Positions 1 through 5,394 are shown, numbered from the stretch's first letter. The stretch: DNA of 5,394 nt from Pseudomonadota bacterium (GCA_023411445.1 JAEYOT010000752.1:1-5394); one strand, 5' to 3'. Translations and numbers: made by a program. Notes: generated from the sequence alone by a model not told the origin.

Positions 1-619
1 GCTCCCAGATCAGCTCTTCGTAGCCCTGGGCGCCGGCGAAGCGCAGGCCGAACCAGCGCGCCGCGCGGGAGATGGTGGGGCGCCCGTCGGCTCGTACGCG
101 CGGGAAGGCGACGCGAAAGGCGCTGCGCCACGGCGTGGTATACGGAAAGTAGGTCAGCTCGATCGCGCCGGGCTTGCGGATCGCCTCGATCTCCGACGGG
201 GCCGTCTCGGTGCCCTCGTCGTCGATCAGGCGCACGATCCAGGCCGGATCTTTGGCGGTGATGTCGTTCCATTTGTGGCGCTGCGTGTAGAGCGCCACGT
301 AAAACTGGTGTTGGTCCCGCGCTTCGGCCAGCGAGCGCTCGAGCAGAGAGTGCCGCTGGTCCACGGTCAAGCGGTAGTCCTCCGCGTAGCGCACGACGTA
401 CGCCCAGCGAAAGTCCCACGACTCGTAGGTGGCGGTGACGGACAGCACGTTGTCCATCACGTTCACGTTGGTGAACTGCTTGCTGCGCGTCCAGCTCTTG
501 AGCACGCTGTCGTAGTCCGTGGCGACGTACTCGCGCGGACCTTCACTCAGCCTGACCTTCGGTGTCGAGCAACCCACGGCCGTGAGCCCGAGCACCAGCG
601 CAGCGAGGATGGCCTTCAT
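1..619 (-). CDS. Lipoprotein of unknown function (3' end outside window)
   Basis: The frame opens with ATG at 619 and stays open for 206 codons to the left edge, so the C-terminus is missing. The first residues, MKAILAALVLGLTAVGC, form a short signal peptide (Lys2, hydrophobic core 3-15) ending in a lipobox-like AVGC with Cys17 as the predicted lipidated residue. Signal peptidase II processing is inferred, since Ala at -3 is acceptable but not the commonest residue. The mature part is soluble, rich in Tyr, Trp, Arg and acidic residues, and has no membrane segment or catalytic motif I recognise; residues about 45-115 (NVNVMDNVLSVTATYESWDF and following) alternate like beta strands. The start lies 19 nt after the stop of the upstream protease gene, suggesting one transcript. 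The only SD-like stretch, GGGG, sits inside a small hairpin next to the start. I cannot assign a function. The signal peptide and the uninterrupted frame make it a convincing gene. Confidence 0.82.
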   Translation of the reverse strand, partial: MKAILAALVLGLTAVGCSTPKVRLSEGPREYVATDYDSVLKSWTRSKQFTNVNVMDNVLSVTATYESWDFRWAYVVRYAEDYRLTVDQRHSLLERSLAEARDQHQFYVALYTQRHKWNDITAKDPAWIVRLIDDEGTETAPSEIEAIRKPGAIELTYFPYTTPWRSAFRVAFPRVRADGRPTISRAARWFGLRFAGAQGYEELIWE

Positions 620-632
620 GGGGGTCAGCCCC
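620..632 (-). promoter_or_regulatory. Small GC hairpin abutting the lipoprotein start codon
   Basis: On the minus strand GGGG (632-629), a CTGA loop and CCCC (624-621) form a perfect 4-bp stem immediately before the ATG at 619. It contains the only purine-rich SD candidate, and the protease stop codon (641-639) lies just upstream. A ribosome finishing the protease would disturb the stem, which would fit translational coupling. The structure is seen; the regulatory role is inferred and the stem is short. Confidence 0.25.
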
Positions 633-638
633 AGCAGC

Positions 639-1670
639 TTAGTTCCGAATGTCGGAGAAGGTCACCACCGCAATCAGGCCCAGCAGCATGACGAAGCCGA
701 AGGCGTGCACCAGCGTCTCTACCCGTGTATTCGGCTTGCGGCGCGTGATCGCCTCGTAGCCCAAGAACGCCAGGCGCCCGCCGTCCAGCGCCGGGAACGG
801 CAGCGCGTTGAAGCCGCCCAGGTACGCGCTCAGCACGCCCAGGAAATACAAGAGCGGCAGCCAGCCGGCCGCGGCCGCCTTCGACGTCTCTTTCACGATG
901 CCGACGGGGCCCTTGAGATCCGCCTTGTCCTTGCCCGTGATGATGCGGCCAAGCCCCAGGATCGACTCCTTCACGACCTTGTACGGCAAGGTCATGGCCA
1001 GGACGCCCGCCTCCTTGGCGCTGATCGGTACCATCTTGGACACGGGTGAGACACCAATGCGCCCCTCGCCCTTCTCGTTCTTGGGCGTGATGGTGAGGGT
1101 GAGCTTCTCGCCGCCGCGCTCGATCTCGAACGCAAGCGGCTTGTCGGGGCTCTTCACGATCTGTTCGCGCATGAGCTCCCAATCCGTCGGCCCGACCTTC
1201 GTGCCGCCGACGGCCAGGATGGTGTCGCCGGACTTGAGCTGGGCGGCCTTGGCCGGTCCGTCCAGCACCTCCACCTTGGTGGTGGCTTGGGGAGCGCCAC
1301 CGATCAGGTACACGAAGAAGAACAGCACGGACGCGAACAGGTAGTTGGCGAGCGGCCCAGCCAGAATGGCGAAGATGCGCGCCAAGAGCGAGGCGTTCGC
1401 GTACGAGCTCTTGTCGTCCGGATCGATCTCCTCGAACGGGTTCATCCCCGCGATCTGCACGAAGGCGAAGAAGGGAATGGCCGCGATTTGATAGATCGTG
1501 CCGCTGCGCTTGCTCTGGTACGTGAGCAGCGCAGGCCCCCAGCCGATGCTGAAGCGGACGACGCGCATACCGGAGGCGCGGGCGGCCAAGAGGTGGCCGG
1601 CTTCGTGCACGATGACCAGGAGCCCCAGCCCCATGATGCCGGCCAGGATGTATTGAAGAGGCACGGGCAC
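639..1670 (-). CDS. rseP: RseP-family site-2 intramembrane zinc metalloprotease
   Basis: This 343-residue protein has the hallmarks of MEROPS family M50 (site-2 proteases). A first membrane helix (about 5-30) contains the zinc-binding HEAGH at 22-26. A second hydrophobic segment lies at about 95-123. One PDZ domain at about 130-205 includes LKSGDTILAVGG. GPVGI at 254-258 precedes the third membrane segment, which carries NALPFPALDGG at 288-298, with Asp296 the expected third zinc ligand. A last helix spans about 318-338. All catalytic residues are present, so it should be active. Family members cut transmembrane anti-sigma factors and signal-peptide remnants in the inner membrane. E. coli RseP is about 450 residues with two PDZ domains; this one-PDZ form matches the shorter bacterial type. 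The start is GTG at 1670; GTG at 1664 is equally possible, and neither has a clear SD. The usual neighbours dxr, cdsA and bamA are absent, so it may be a paralogue. Its substrate cannot be told from sequence. Confidence 0.93.
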   Translation of the reverse strand: MPVPLQYILAGIMGLGLLVIVHEAGHLLAARASGMRVVRFSIGWGPALLTYQSKRSGTIYQIAAIPFFAFVQIAGMNPFEEIDPDDKSSYANASLLARIFAILAGPLANYLFASVLFFFVYLIGGAPQATTKVEVLDGPAKAAQLKSGDTILAVGGTKVGPTDWELMREQIVKSPDKPLAFEIERGGEKLTLTITPKNEKGEGRIGVSPVSKMVPISAKEAGVLAMTLPYKVVKESILGLGRIITGKDKADLKGPVGIVKETSKAAAAGWLPLLYFLGVLSAYLGGFNALPFPALDGGRLAFLGYEAITRRKPNTRVETLVHAFGFVMLLGLIAVVTFSDIRN

Positions 1671-1700
1671 ATTTATAGCGCCTGCACCCAGCTACGGCCA
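1671..1700 (-). promoter_or_regulatory. Promoter-like sequence directly before the protease gene
   Basis: TATAAAT (1677-1671, minus strand) is a strong AT island in GC-rich sequence and ends next to the GTG at 1670. A 17-nt spacer leads to TGGCCG (1700-1695), which matches only three of six positions of the -35 consensus. A transcript would begin near 1664, at the second in-frame GTG, giving a leaderless message. The rest of the 79-nt gap to the barrel gene holds an 8-bp direct repeat, GTGAGCGC (1745-1738 and 1716-1709 on the minus strand), and the near-palindrome at 1719-1729, but no convincing terminator. Confidence 0.25.
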
Positions 1701-1749
1701 TCAGGCTCGCGCTCACGCGCCAATTTGGCTGCGACCGGCGCTCACAAGC

Positions 1750-2367
1750 TCACAGGAAGAACGACGCCCCGACCGAGACGGCGGGGTAGCCGATGCGCAT
1801 GGTCAGCGTGATCTTCTCGGAGAAGTGGTAGCGGCCGCCAATGAACAAAATGAAGGGGGCGATGCCGAGCGGCTCTGGAGCGTCCCAAGCGTGGTAATTG
1901 AGCGCCACGCCGGGCTCGCCGAACACCGACCAGTTGCGGCTCAGAAAGAAATTCCACTGCATCACGACTGGGAGCCAAAACTCGGTGAATGAGTCGCTCT
2001 GGCCGCGGCTGACGCAGCGCCCGTCGTCGTCGAAGCGGTTGCAGAAGTCCGACCGGCCATAGACGGCCAAGTCCACGCCGAAGCCGATCCCGACCGAGTT
2101 GTTGATGTTCGGGATGAAGCCATTTTTCAGGATCGGGATCGTCCCGCGGACGCCGAGGCCGAAGCCGGTGCCGGTTGCGTAGCCTGGCGGCTCGATGAAC
2201 CCGGCCAGCAGGTGCGGCTCGACCTCGAACGAGTAGCGCGCGTGATCGCCAGGGTGCTGGATGATCACGGTGTCGGCGCGGGCCGTGCCGATCCAGCAGG
2301 GAGCCAGCAGCGGTGCGAGCGCTCCACCGGCGATCGCGACGAGTTGAAGCAGGCCTGTTGGCTTCAT
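1750..2367 (-). CDS. Exported probable outer-membrane beta-barrel protein
   Basis: The 205-residue product starts with a typical signal peptide: Lys2, a hydrophobic stretch at about 5-28, and a probable signal peptidase I site after ARA (residue 31). The 174-residue mature part alternates polar and hydrophobic or aromatic residues and is rich in Gly, for example GTGFGLGVRG (66-75), SVGIGFGVDL (91-100) and the closing strand ending SVGASFFL, as expected for a small outer-membrane barrel of roughly eight strands. It has no hydrophobic helix after the signal peptide. A probable surface loop holds Cys109 and Cys118 bracketing an acidic DDDG, so a disulfide is possible. I prefer ATG at 2367 because it begins the signal peptide; an in-frame TTG at 2403 would add 12 residues of non-signal sequence and coincides with a -35-like box. 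It precedes the rseP-family gene by 79 nt on the same strand. I recognise no specific family, and function (pore, adhesin or structural) is unknown. Confidence 0.82.
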   Translation of the reverse strand: MKPTGLLQLVAIAGGALAPLLAPCWIGTARADTVIIQHPGDHARYSFEVEPHLLAGFIEPPGYATGTGFGLGVRGTIPILKNGFIPNINNSVGIGFGVDLAVYGRSDFCNRFDDDGRCVSRGQSDSFTEFWLPVVMQWNFFLSRNWSVFGEPGVALNYHAWDAPEPLGIAPFILFIGGRYHFSEKITLTMRIGYPAVSVGASFFL

Positions 2368-2373
2368 GCCGCT

Positions 2374-2403
2374 ACTATCGCCGCCGAGGGTGGCCGCTGC
2401 CAA
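2374..2403 (-). promoter_or_regulatory. Candidate promoter of the barrel protein gene
   Basis: On the minus strand TTGGCA (2403-2398, five of six matches to TTGACA) is separated by 18 nt from GATAGT (2379-2374, four of six matches to TATAAT). Only six bases separate the -10 box from the ATG at 2367, so the transcript would start at or beside the start codon. This agrees with the absence of an SD sequence. It lies in the 131-bp divergent region 2368-2498, where I see no equally good plus-strand promoter. This is consensus matching by eye only. Confidence 0.35.
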
Positions 2404-2498
2404 CCACGGCCAGCGCTTTGGCGTGATGCTTCCTGCCGCAGCGCGGAATTTCAGAGCCCTGGTGGAAACGGCGCAGCAATGCTAGGGAACCCGCCGCA

Positions 2499-3656
2499 AT
2501 GGCTCAGTCGAATTTGCCGAGTGGGGTCGACCCGTCTACCAACCTGCAGCTCCAGGGCGGCGCCGCGATCGTCGCGCCCGTGAGCGCTTTCCCGGGCGGT
2601 GTCCCGGGCAACGCGCTGGTGGTGCTCCCGCTCAGCAAGCCTTCGGACGAGCTGCTCGAGTCCATCAAGAAGGGCCCCCTCGCGCTCGAGGTCGAGCAGA
2701 TGTGGAAGCTGCTCGGCTTCAACGGACCCGCCGTGCAGGTGCAAGACGCCGAGGGGCGCCCGATCGCCATCGGTCTGGAAGATCTCCTGGGTGGCCTCGA
2801 CAAGCACTGGCAAGAGAACAAGGACGACGCGAACCGCGGCCGTCTCTACGCGCAGGAGCTGATGAAGTACGCGCGCTTCGAGCAGGCGGAGAAGGTGCTC
2901 GGGCGCCTGGTCGCGCTCGGCGGCAGTGGTGACGACTGGCTGGCGCTGGGCATCGCGCAGCTGCAGCAGGACAAGTTCGACAAGGCCGAGGCCACGCTCA
3001 AGGGCGCGCAGAACCTCCTGCCCAAGAACCCGTTCCCCACCTTGCACCTGGCCAAGGTGTATCAGGGCCTGAAGGACGCCGCGAAGGAGCGGGAGACGAT
3101 CGAGGCCGCCATCAAGATCGAGCCCAACGCGGTGGACGCTTGGGCCTACCTGTACTCGCAGGTGCGGCTGGCCGAAGGCGAAGAGGCAGCCGTCAAGGCC
3201 GTGGCCACGCTGGCGGATGCCGAGCCCAACAAGCGCAGCGCAGCGCCGTATATCGCGCTCCAAGGCCTGTACGCCAACGAGGAGAACGGCGCGGACAAGG
3301 CGGTGGAGTTTGCCAAGAAGGCGGTCGAGCGTAACGAGAACGACCCGCTGGCTCTGATCTGCTTGTCGGCGCTCTACGGCCAGAAGGGCGACCTGGACAG
3401 CGTGATCGCGCTGCTCTCCAAGCACGAGTCGAAGATGACGAGCGACGTGCGGCTCGCGAACAACTACTTCGAAGCGCTGTTCCAGAAGCGCCAGATCGAT
3501 CGCGTGACCAAGCTGCTCAACGCGCTGGCTGGCTCGCAGAACCGTGAAGTGAAGCAGTTTGCCATCGAGCGCTCGCGCGCGGTCGCCCAGTACCTGCAGA
3601 AGCAGCAGCAAGAGCTCGCGGCGGCGGGTGGCGCGCCTGGCTTGAAGCGCGGCTGA
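2499..3656 (+). CDS. Cytoplasmic TPR-repeat protein
   Basis: This 385-residue protein has no signal peptide or membrane segment, so it is probably cytoplasmic. From about residue 112 to 350 it is a series of 30-35-residue helical hairpins of the tetratricopeptide type. Examples are 112-142, 146-176 (DWLALGIAQLQQDKFDKAEA), 178-210 (ending AAIKIEPN), 212-244, 248-281, 282-313 and 314-346, with TPR-like spacing of Ala, Gly, Tyr and Pro. The C-terminus (about 350-376) continues as a Gln-rich helix. The first 110 residues differ: a Gly/Pro-rich start, then VVLPLSKPSDELLESIKKGP and a compact section ending before HWQENKDD, in which I recognise no domain. TPR arrays hold partner proteins together, and no enzyme motif is present, so an adaptor role is inferred. 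The ATG at 2499 is preceded by AGGGAA about 10 nt upstream, a reasonable ribosome-binding site. It diverges from the barrel gene and lies 106 nt before the CNNM-like gene. Confidence 0.9.
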   Translation: MAQSNLPSGVDPSTNLQLQGGAAIVAPVSAFPGGVPGNALVVLPLSKPSDELLESIKKGPLALEVEQMWKLLGFNGPAVQVQDAEGRPIAIGLEDLLGGLDKHWQENKDDANRGRLYAQELMKYARFEQAEKVLGRLVALGGSGDDWLALGIAQLQQDKFDKAEATLKGAQNLLPKNPFPTLHLAKVYQGLKDAAKERETIEAAIKIEPNAVDAWAYLYSQVRLAEGEEAAVKAVATLADAEPNKRSAAPYIALQGLYANEENGADKAVEFAKKAVERNENDPLALICLSALYGQKGDLDSVIALLSKHESKMTSDVRLANNYFEALFQKRQIDRVTKLLNALAGSQNREVKQFAIERSRAVAQYLQKQQQELAAAGGAPGLKRG

Positions 3657-3705
3657 CCGCCGAGCCCGGCGCGAAAACGGCCTAAGTTCGTGGGCTTCGC
3701 CGCGC

Positions 3706-3726
3706 CACTCCGGGTTTGCCGGGGTG
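3706..3726 (+). terminator. Hairpin between the TPR and CNNM-like genes
   Basis: CACTCCGG (3706-3713) and CCGGGGTG (3719-3726) pair over eight positions, one of them G-U, around a five-base loop, 50 nt after the TPR stop codon. No T-run follows, so it is not a standard intrinsic terminator; it could attenuate transcription, protect an mRNA end or be chance in GC-rich DNA. Confidence 0.3.
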
Positions 3727-3762
3727 CGGTGGTAGCCTGCGGGCCCGCGCGCGAAAGCGATC

Positions 3763-5040
3763 ATGCTGCTCCTCGTCCTCACCGTCCTGTGGTCGCTGAT
3801 CGTCTCGTTCTTCTGCTCCGTGAGCGAAGCGGTCGTGCTCAGCGTCACGCACGCGCAGGTGGAGTCGCTCGGGCGCACGCGCGGAGCCCAAATCCTGCGT
3901 GAGTTCAAGCGCGAGATAGATTTGCCCATCGCGGCGATCGTCTCGTTCCACACCGTGGCGCACACGGTCGGTGCTTCCGTGTGCGGCGCCATGTACGTGA
4001 ACGTGTTCGGAGAGAGCACGCTCTGGATCTTCTCGCTCGTCTTCACCATCGCGGTGCTGATCTGCGCGGAGATCATCCCCAAGACGCTGGGCGTGACGTA
4101 CGCGGCCTCGCTGGCGGTGCCGGTGGCGTACTCGGTGCGGGCGCTGGTGGTGGTGCTCAAGCCGCTGCTCTGGCTCACCAGCTTGTTCGCTCGCTTGCTG
4201 CGCGGAGAGCACGCCAACCCCGTCACCTCCGTGGAGGAGATCAAGCTGCTGGTCGCGCTGGGGCGCACCGAGGGCGCGCTGGCGGGGCGCGTCGCGGACA
4301 TGATCGAAGGCGCGACCGCGCTGCGTGAGCTCACCGCCTACGACGTGATGGTGCCGCGCGCGCGCGTCGTTTACATCTCCGGTGAGCGCGATCTAGAGCA
4401 GAACCTGCAAGTGGTGCGCGAGTCCGGCCACAGCCGCTTTCCGTTCACTCCCGACGGCAACCCCGATCGCTTCGAGGGCATGGTGCTGGTGAAGGACTTG
4501 ATGTTCCGGCTGCGCGAGAACCCGGAAGATCCGGACTGGAAGGCGCTGGCGACACCGCTGCTCGTGATCCCTGCCAGCGCCCAGCTGGAGCGGGTGCTGC
4601 GCACGTTCCAAGAGCAGCGCCGTCACTTGGCGCTCGTCGTGGACGAGTACGGCGGCACGCAGGGCATCATCACGCTGGAAGACGTGCTCGAAGAGATCGT
4701 GGGCGAGATCGAGGACGAGACCGATCGCGTCGATCAATCGATCATCCGCCGTGCTGACGGCAAGCTGGTGTGCCGCGGCATGGCGGAGACGCGCAAGCTG
4801 TTCGAGCTCTTGGAGATCGAGGACGACTCCGAGATGGTGACGGTGGCGGGCTTCGTCGCCGAGCTCGTCGGTCGCGTGCCGCGCATCGGCGACAGCGTGG
4901 AGTGGCACGGCTGGCGCTTCACCGTCACGCGCGCCACGGCGCGCCGCGCGGAGCGCATGGAAGTGGAACGGCTGCCACGCGCGGACGAGCGCCCGTCCAC
5001 GCACGGCAAGCGCTCGCGCAGCGTGCCTGCTGGCAGCTGA
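3763..5040 (+). CDS. CNNM/DUF21-CBS-CorC_HlyC membrane protein
   Basis: The 425-residue protein has the three-part architecture of the bacterial CNNM (CorC/HlyC) family. The DUF21 membrane domain spans about 1-145, with hydrophobic segments near 2-28, 55-78, 86-105 and 112-140. It shows SEAVVLSVTHAQ (21-32), SFHTVAHTVGAS (61-72) and the characteristic AEIIPKTLG (102-110). A CBS pair follows at about 190-320: the first has DVMVPRARVVYI (194-205), the second RRHLALVVDEYGGTQG (286-301) and ITLEDVLEEIVGEIEDE (303-319). The CorC_HlyC domain covers about 328-402, followed by a basic tail. Characterised relatives are linked to Mg2+ export or homeostasis, with CBS domains that bind ATP. The hemolysin label is historical, so transport of Mg2+ or another cation is inferred. 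The ATG at 3763 begins the first membrane helix; the only SD-like sequence is GAAAG about 8 nt upstream. The length is typical and the gene looks intact. Co-transcription with the TPR gene is possible but the 106-nt gap contains a hairpin. Confidence 0.93.
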   Translation: MLLLVLTVLWSLIVSFFCSVSEAVVLSVTHAQVESLGRTRGAQILREFKREIDLPIAAIVSFHTVAHTVGASVCGAMYVNVFGESTLWIFSLVFTIAVLICAEIIPKTLGVTYAASLAVPVAYSVRALVVVLKPLLWLTSLFARLLRGEHANPVTSVEEIKLLVALGRTEGALAGRVADMIEGATALRELTAYDVMVPRARVVYISGERDLEQNLQVVRESGHSRFPFTPDGNPDRFEGMVLVKDLMFRLRENPEDPDWKALATPLLVIPASAQLERVLRTFQEQRRHLALVVDEYGGTQGIITLEDVLEEIVGEIEDETDRVDQSIIRRADGKLVCRGMAETRKLFELLEIEDDSEMVTVAGFVAELVGRVPRIGDSVEWHGWRFTVTRATARRAERMEVERLPRADERPSTHGKRSRSVPAGS

Positions 5041-5051
5041 GCTTCCGTCGG

Positions 5052-5075
5052 CGCAGCGTCATGGTCTGACGCGCG
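5052..5075 (+). terminator. Terminator-like hairpin after the CNNM-like gene
   Basis: GCGTCA (5056-5061) and TGACGC (5067-5072) pair perfectly around a TGGTC loop. Allowing one bulged A (5055), three further G/C pairs extend the stem to 5052-5075. It begins 12 nt after the stop codon at 5040, where a terminator is expected, but no T-run follows, so either Rho assistance or a non-terminator role is possible. Confidence 0.4.
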
Positions 5076-5130
5076 AGACGGCGTGGCTGCAGATCTGAAC
5101 CAAAGCGCTGAGGCATTTGCGGTCACTCGC

Positions 5131-5160
5131 TTGACGGTGTCGATGGCGTCTCGGAAGCTA
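5131..5160 (+). promoter_or_regulatory. Possible promoter upstream of the second lipoprotein
   Basis: TTGACG (5131-5136) matches five of six positions of the -35 consensus. About 17-18 nt downstream (5154-5160) the sequence GAAGCTA is a poor -10 box, so the call rests almost wholly on the -35 element and on its position about 45 nt upstream of the start codon at 5182. Separate transcription of the lipoprotein is supported by the hairpin at 5052-5075. Confidence 0.22.
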
Positions 5161-5168
5161 CGCGCGTC

Positions 5169-5174
5169 GGGGAG
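5169..5174 (+). promoter_or_regulatory. Ribosome-binding site of the second lipoprotein
   Basis: GGGGAG lies seven bases before the ATG at 5182. It is the clearest SD sequence in the window and decides the start: the in-frame GTG at 5083 would add 33 residues ahead of an otherwise complete lipoprotein signal peptide. Confidence 0.7.
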
Positions 5175-5181
5175 AACAACC

Positions 5182-5394
5182 ATGAAGAGACTCAACAAGC
5201 TTGGCCTCATGCTGGGCGTGGGCGCGATGTGCGCTACTTCCTTCACGCTCAGCGCCTGTGGCGATGACACGGTGGACCGGCGGCACTGCCGGCAGCGCGG
5301 GCTCGGGCACCGCGGGCAGCGCTGGCTCGAGCACCGCGGGTAGCGGCGGCTCCGGCACCGCGGGCACTGGCGGCAGCGCTGCGGGCAGCGGTGG
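5182..5394 (+). CDS. Lipoprotein with Gly/Ser/Thr/Ala linker, apparently frameshifted, 3' end outside window
   Basis: The start is well supported by a strong ribosome-binding site and a lipoprotein signal: MKRLNKLGLMLGVGAMC, then TSFTLSAC, with lipobox LSAC and Cys26 as the lipidated residue, followed by GDD. As written, the frame reads on as Arg/His/Cys-rich sequence with no resemblance to a protein domain and stops at TAG 5341-5343, giving only 53 residues. In the frame starting at 5282 the DNA instead encodes GGTAGSAGSGTAGSAGSS and continues as Gly/Ser/Thr/Ala to the right edge, the low-complexity linker common behind myxobacterial lipoboxes. Skipping one base somewhere around 5267-5281 joins the two parts, for example as CGDDTVTGGTAGS. 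I infer a one-base sequence error or a genuine inactivating frameshift in a surface lipoprotein whose functional domain lies beyond the window. If the frame is correct as given, only a 53-residue lipopeptide would be made. Function unknown. Confidence 0.6.
5300..5394 (+). repeat. 24-bp tandem repeats encoding an eight-residue Gly/Ser/Thr/Ala linker
   Basis: Imperfect 24-bp units lie at 5300-5323, 5324-5347, 5348-5371 and a partial, more diverged one at 5372-5394. Read in the frame of 5282, they encode GSGTAGSA, GSSTAGSG, GSGTAGTG and GSAAGSG. A shorter related segment (GTAGSA) precedes them at 5282-5299. All three complete units share the core ACCGCGGG. The array may continue past the right edge. 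The repeat encodes a flexible spacer between a membrane-anchored Cys and a downstream domain that is not visible. Confidence 0.75.

Noticed and set aside
275..691. 138-codon plus-strand frame antisense to the first lipoprotein
   Set aside because: The opposite strand encodes a signal peptide, a lipobox and a plausible soluble domain, whereas this frame gives Arg/Val/His-rich sequence without start signals.
625..1716. 363-codon minus-strand frame overlapping the protease gene
   Set aside because: It is an out-of-frame reading of the rseP-family gene. The true frame carries HEAGH, the PDZ domain and the LDG motif; this one is Arg/Gly-rich.
2419..2433. Possible sigma-54 promoter before the TPR gene
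   Set aside because: TGGC is present at the -24 position, but the -12 element reads TTCC and lacks the nearly invariant GC dinucleotide.
3797..3948. Direct repeat GATCGTCTCGTTC in the CNNM-like gene (3798-3810 and 3936-3948)
   Set aside because: Both copies encode Ile-Val-Ser-Phe in separate membrane helices; shared codon preference explains it.
2451..4334. 627-codon open frame on the minus strand across the TPR and CNNM-like genes
   Set aside because: It lies antisense to two well-recognised genes, spans the intergenic gap, and its product is Arg/Leu/His/Ser-rich low-complexity sequence with no motif. Long antisense frames are expected where G/C dominates third codon positions.
5083..5181. 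GTG-initiated extension of the second lipoprotein
   Set aside because: It would place 33 residues before an intact signal peptide and has no good ribosome-binding site; GGGGAG before ATG 5182 is much better.
5158..5367. Pro/Ala/Glu-rich minus-strand frame opposite the linker
   Set aside because: The PAVPEPALPAV pattern is the automatic antisense reading of the 24-bp Gly/Ser/Thr/Ala repeats and lacks start signals.

Overview
The window looks like chromosomal DNA from a high-GC delta-proteobacterial lineage, most likely a myxobacterium (Myxococcota, Polyangiales or Sorangium-like). This is inferred, not proven. The supporting signs are a strong G/C bias at third codon positions (which also produces long spurious antisense frames), GTG starts, several lipoproteins and outer-membrane proteins of unknown function, and a lipoprotein followed by a Gly/Ser/Thr/Ala-rich linker of the kind common in that group. 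There are no tRNA or rRNA genes, CRISPR arrays, transposases or phage genes.

Left half, minus strand (read right to left): an exported probable outer-membrane beta-barrel protein (start 2367, stop 1750), then a site-2 intramembrane metalloprotease of the RseP family (1670 to 639), then a lipoprotein of unknown function (starts at 619, runs off the left edge). The gaps are 79 and 19 nt, so the last two are probably co-transcribed and the first may belong to the same unit. All three products act in or at the cell envelope.

Right half, plus strand: a 131-bp divergent intergenic region, a cytoplasmic TPR-repeat protein (2499-3656), a CNNM/DUF21-CBS-CorC_HlyC membrane protein (3763-5040), and the beginning of a second lipoprotein (from 5182). 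After its lipobox the reading frame appears broken by one base, and the expected Gly/Ser/Thr/Ala linker, built of 24-bp tandem repeats, continues in a neighbouring frame to the right edge.

Nothing here is clearly a new multi-gene system. The points most worth a second look are the apparent frameshift in the last lipoprotein, the RseP-type protease set between a barrel protein and a lipoprotein, and promoter-like sequences placed so close to two minus-strand start codons that leaderless messages are possible. All intergenic gaps are shorter than 150 bp.
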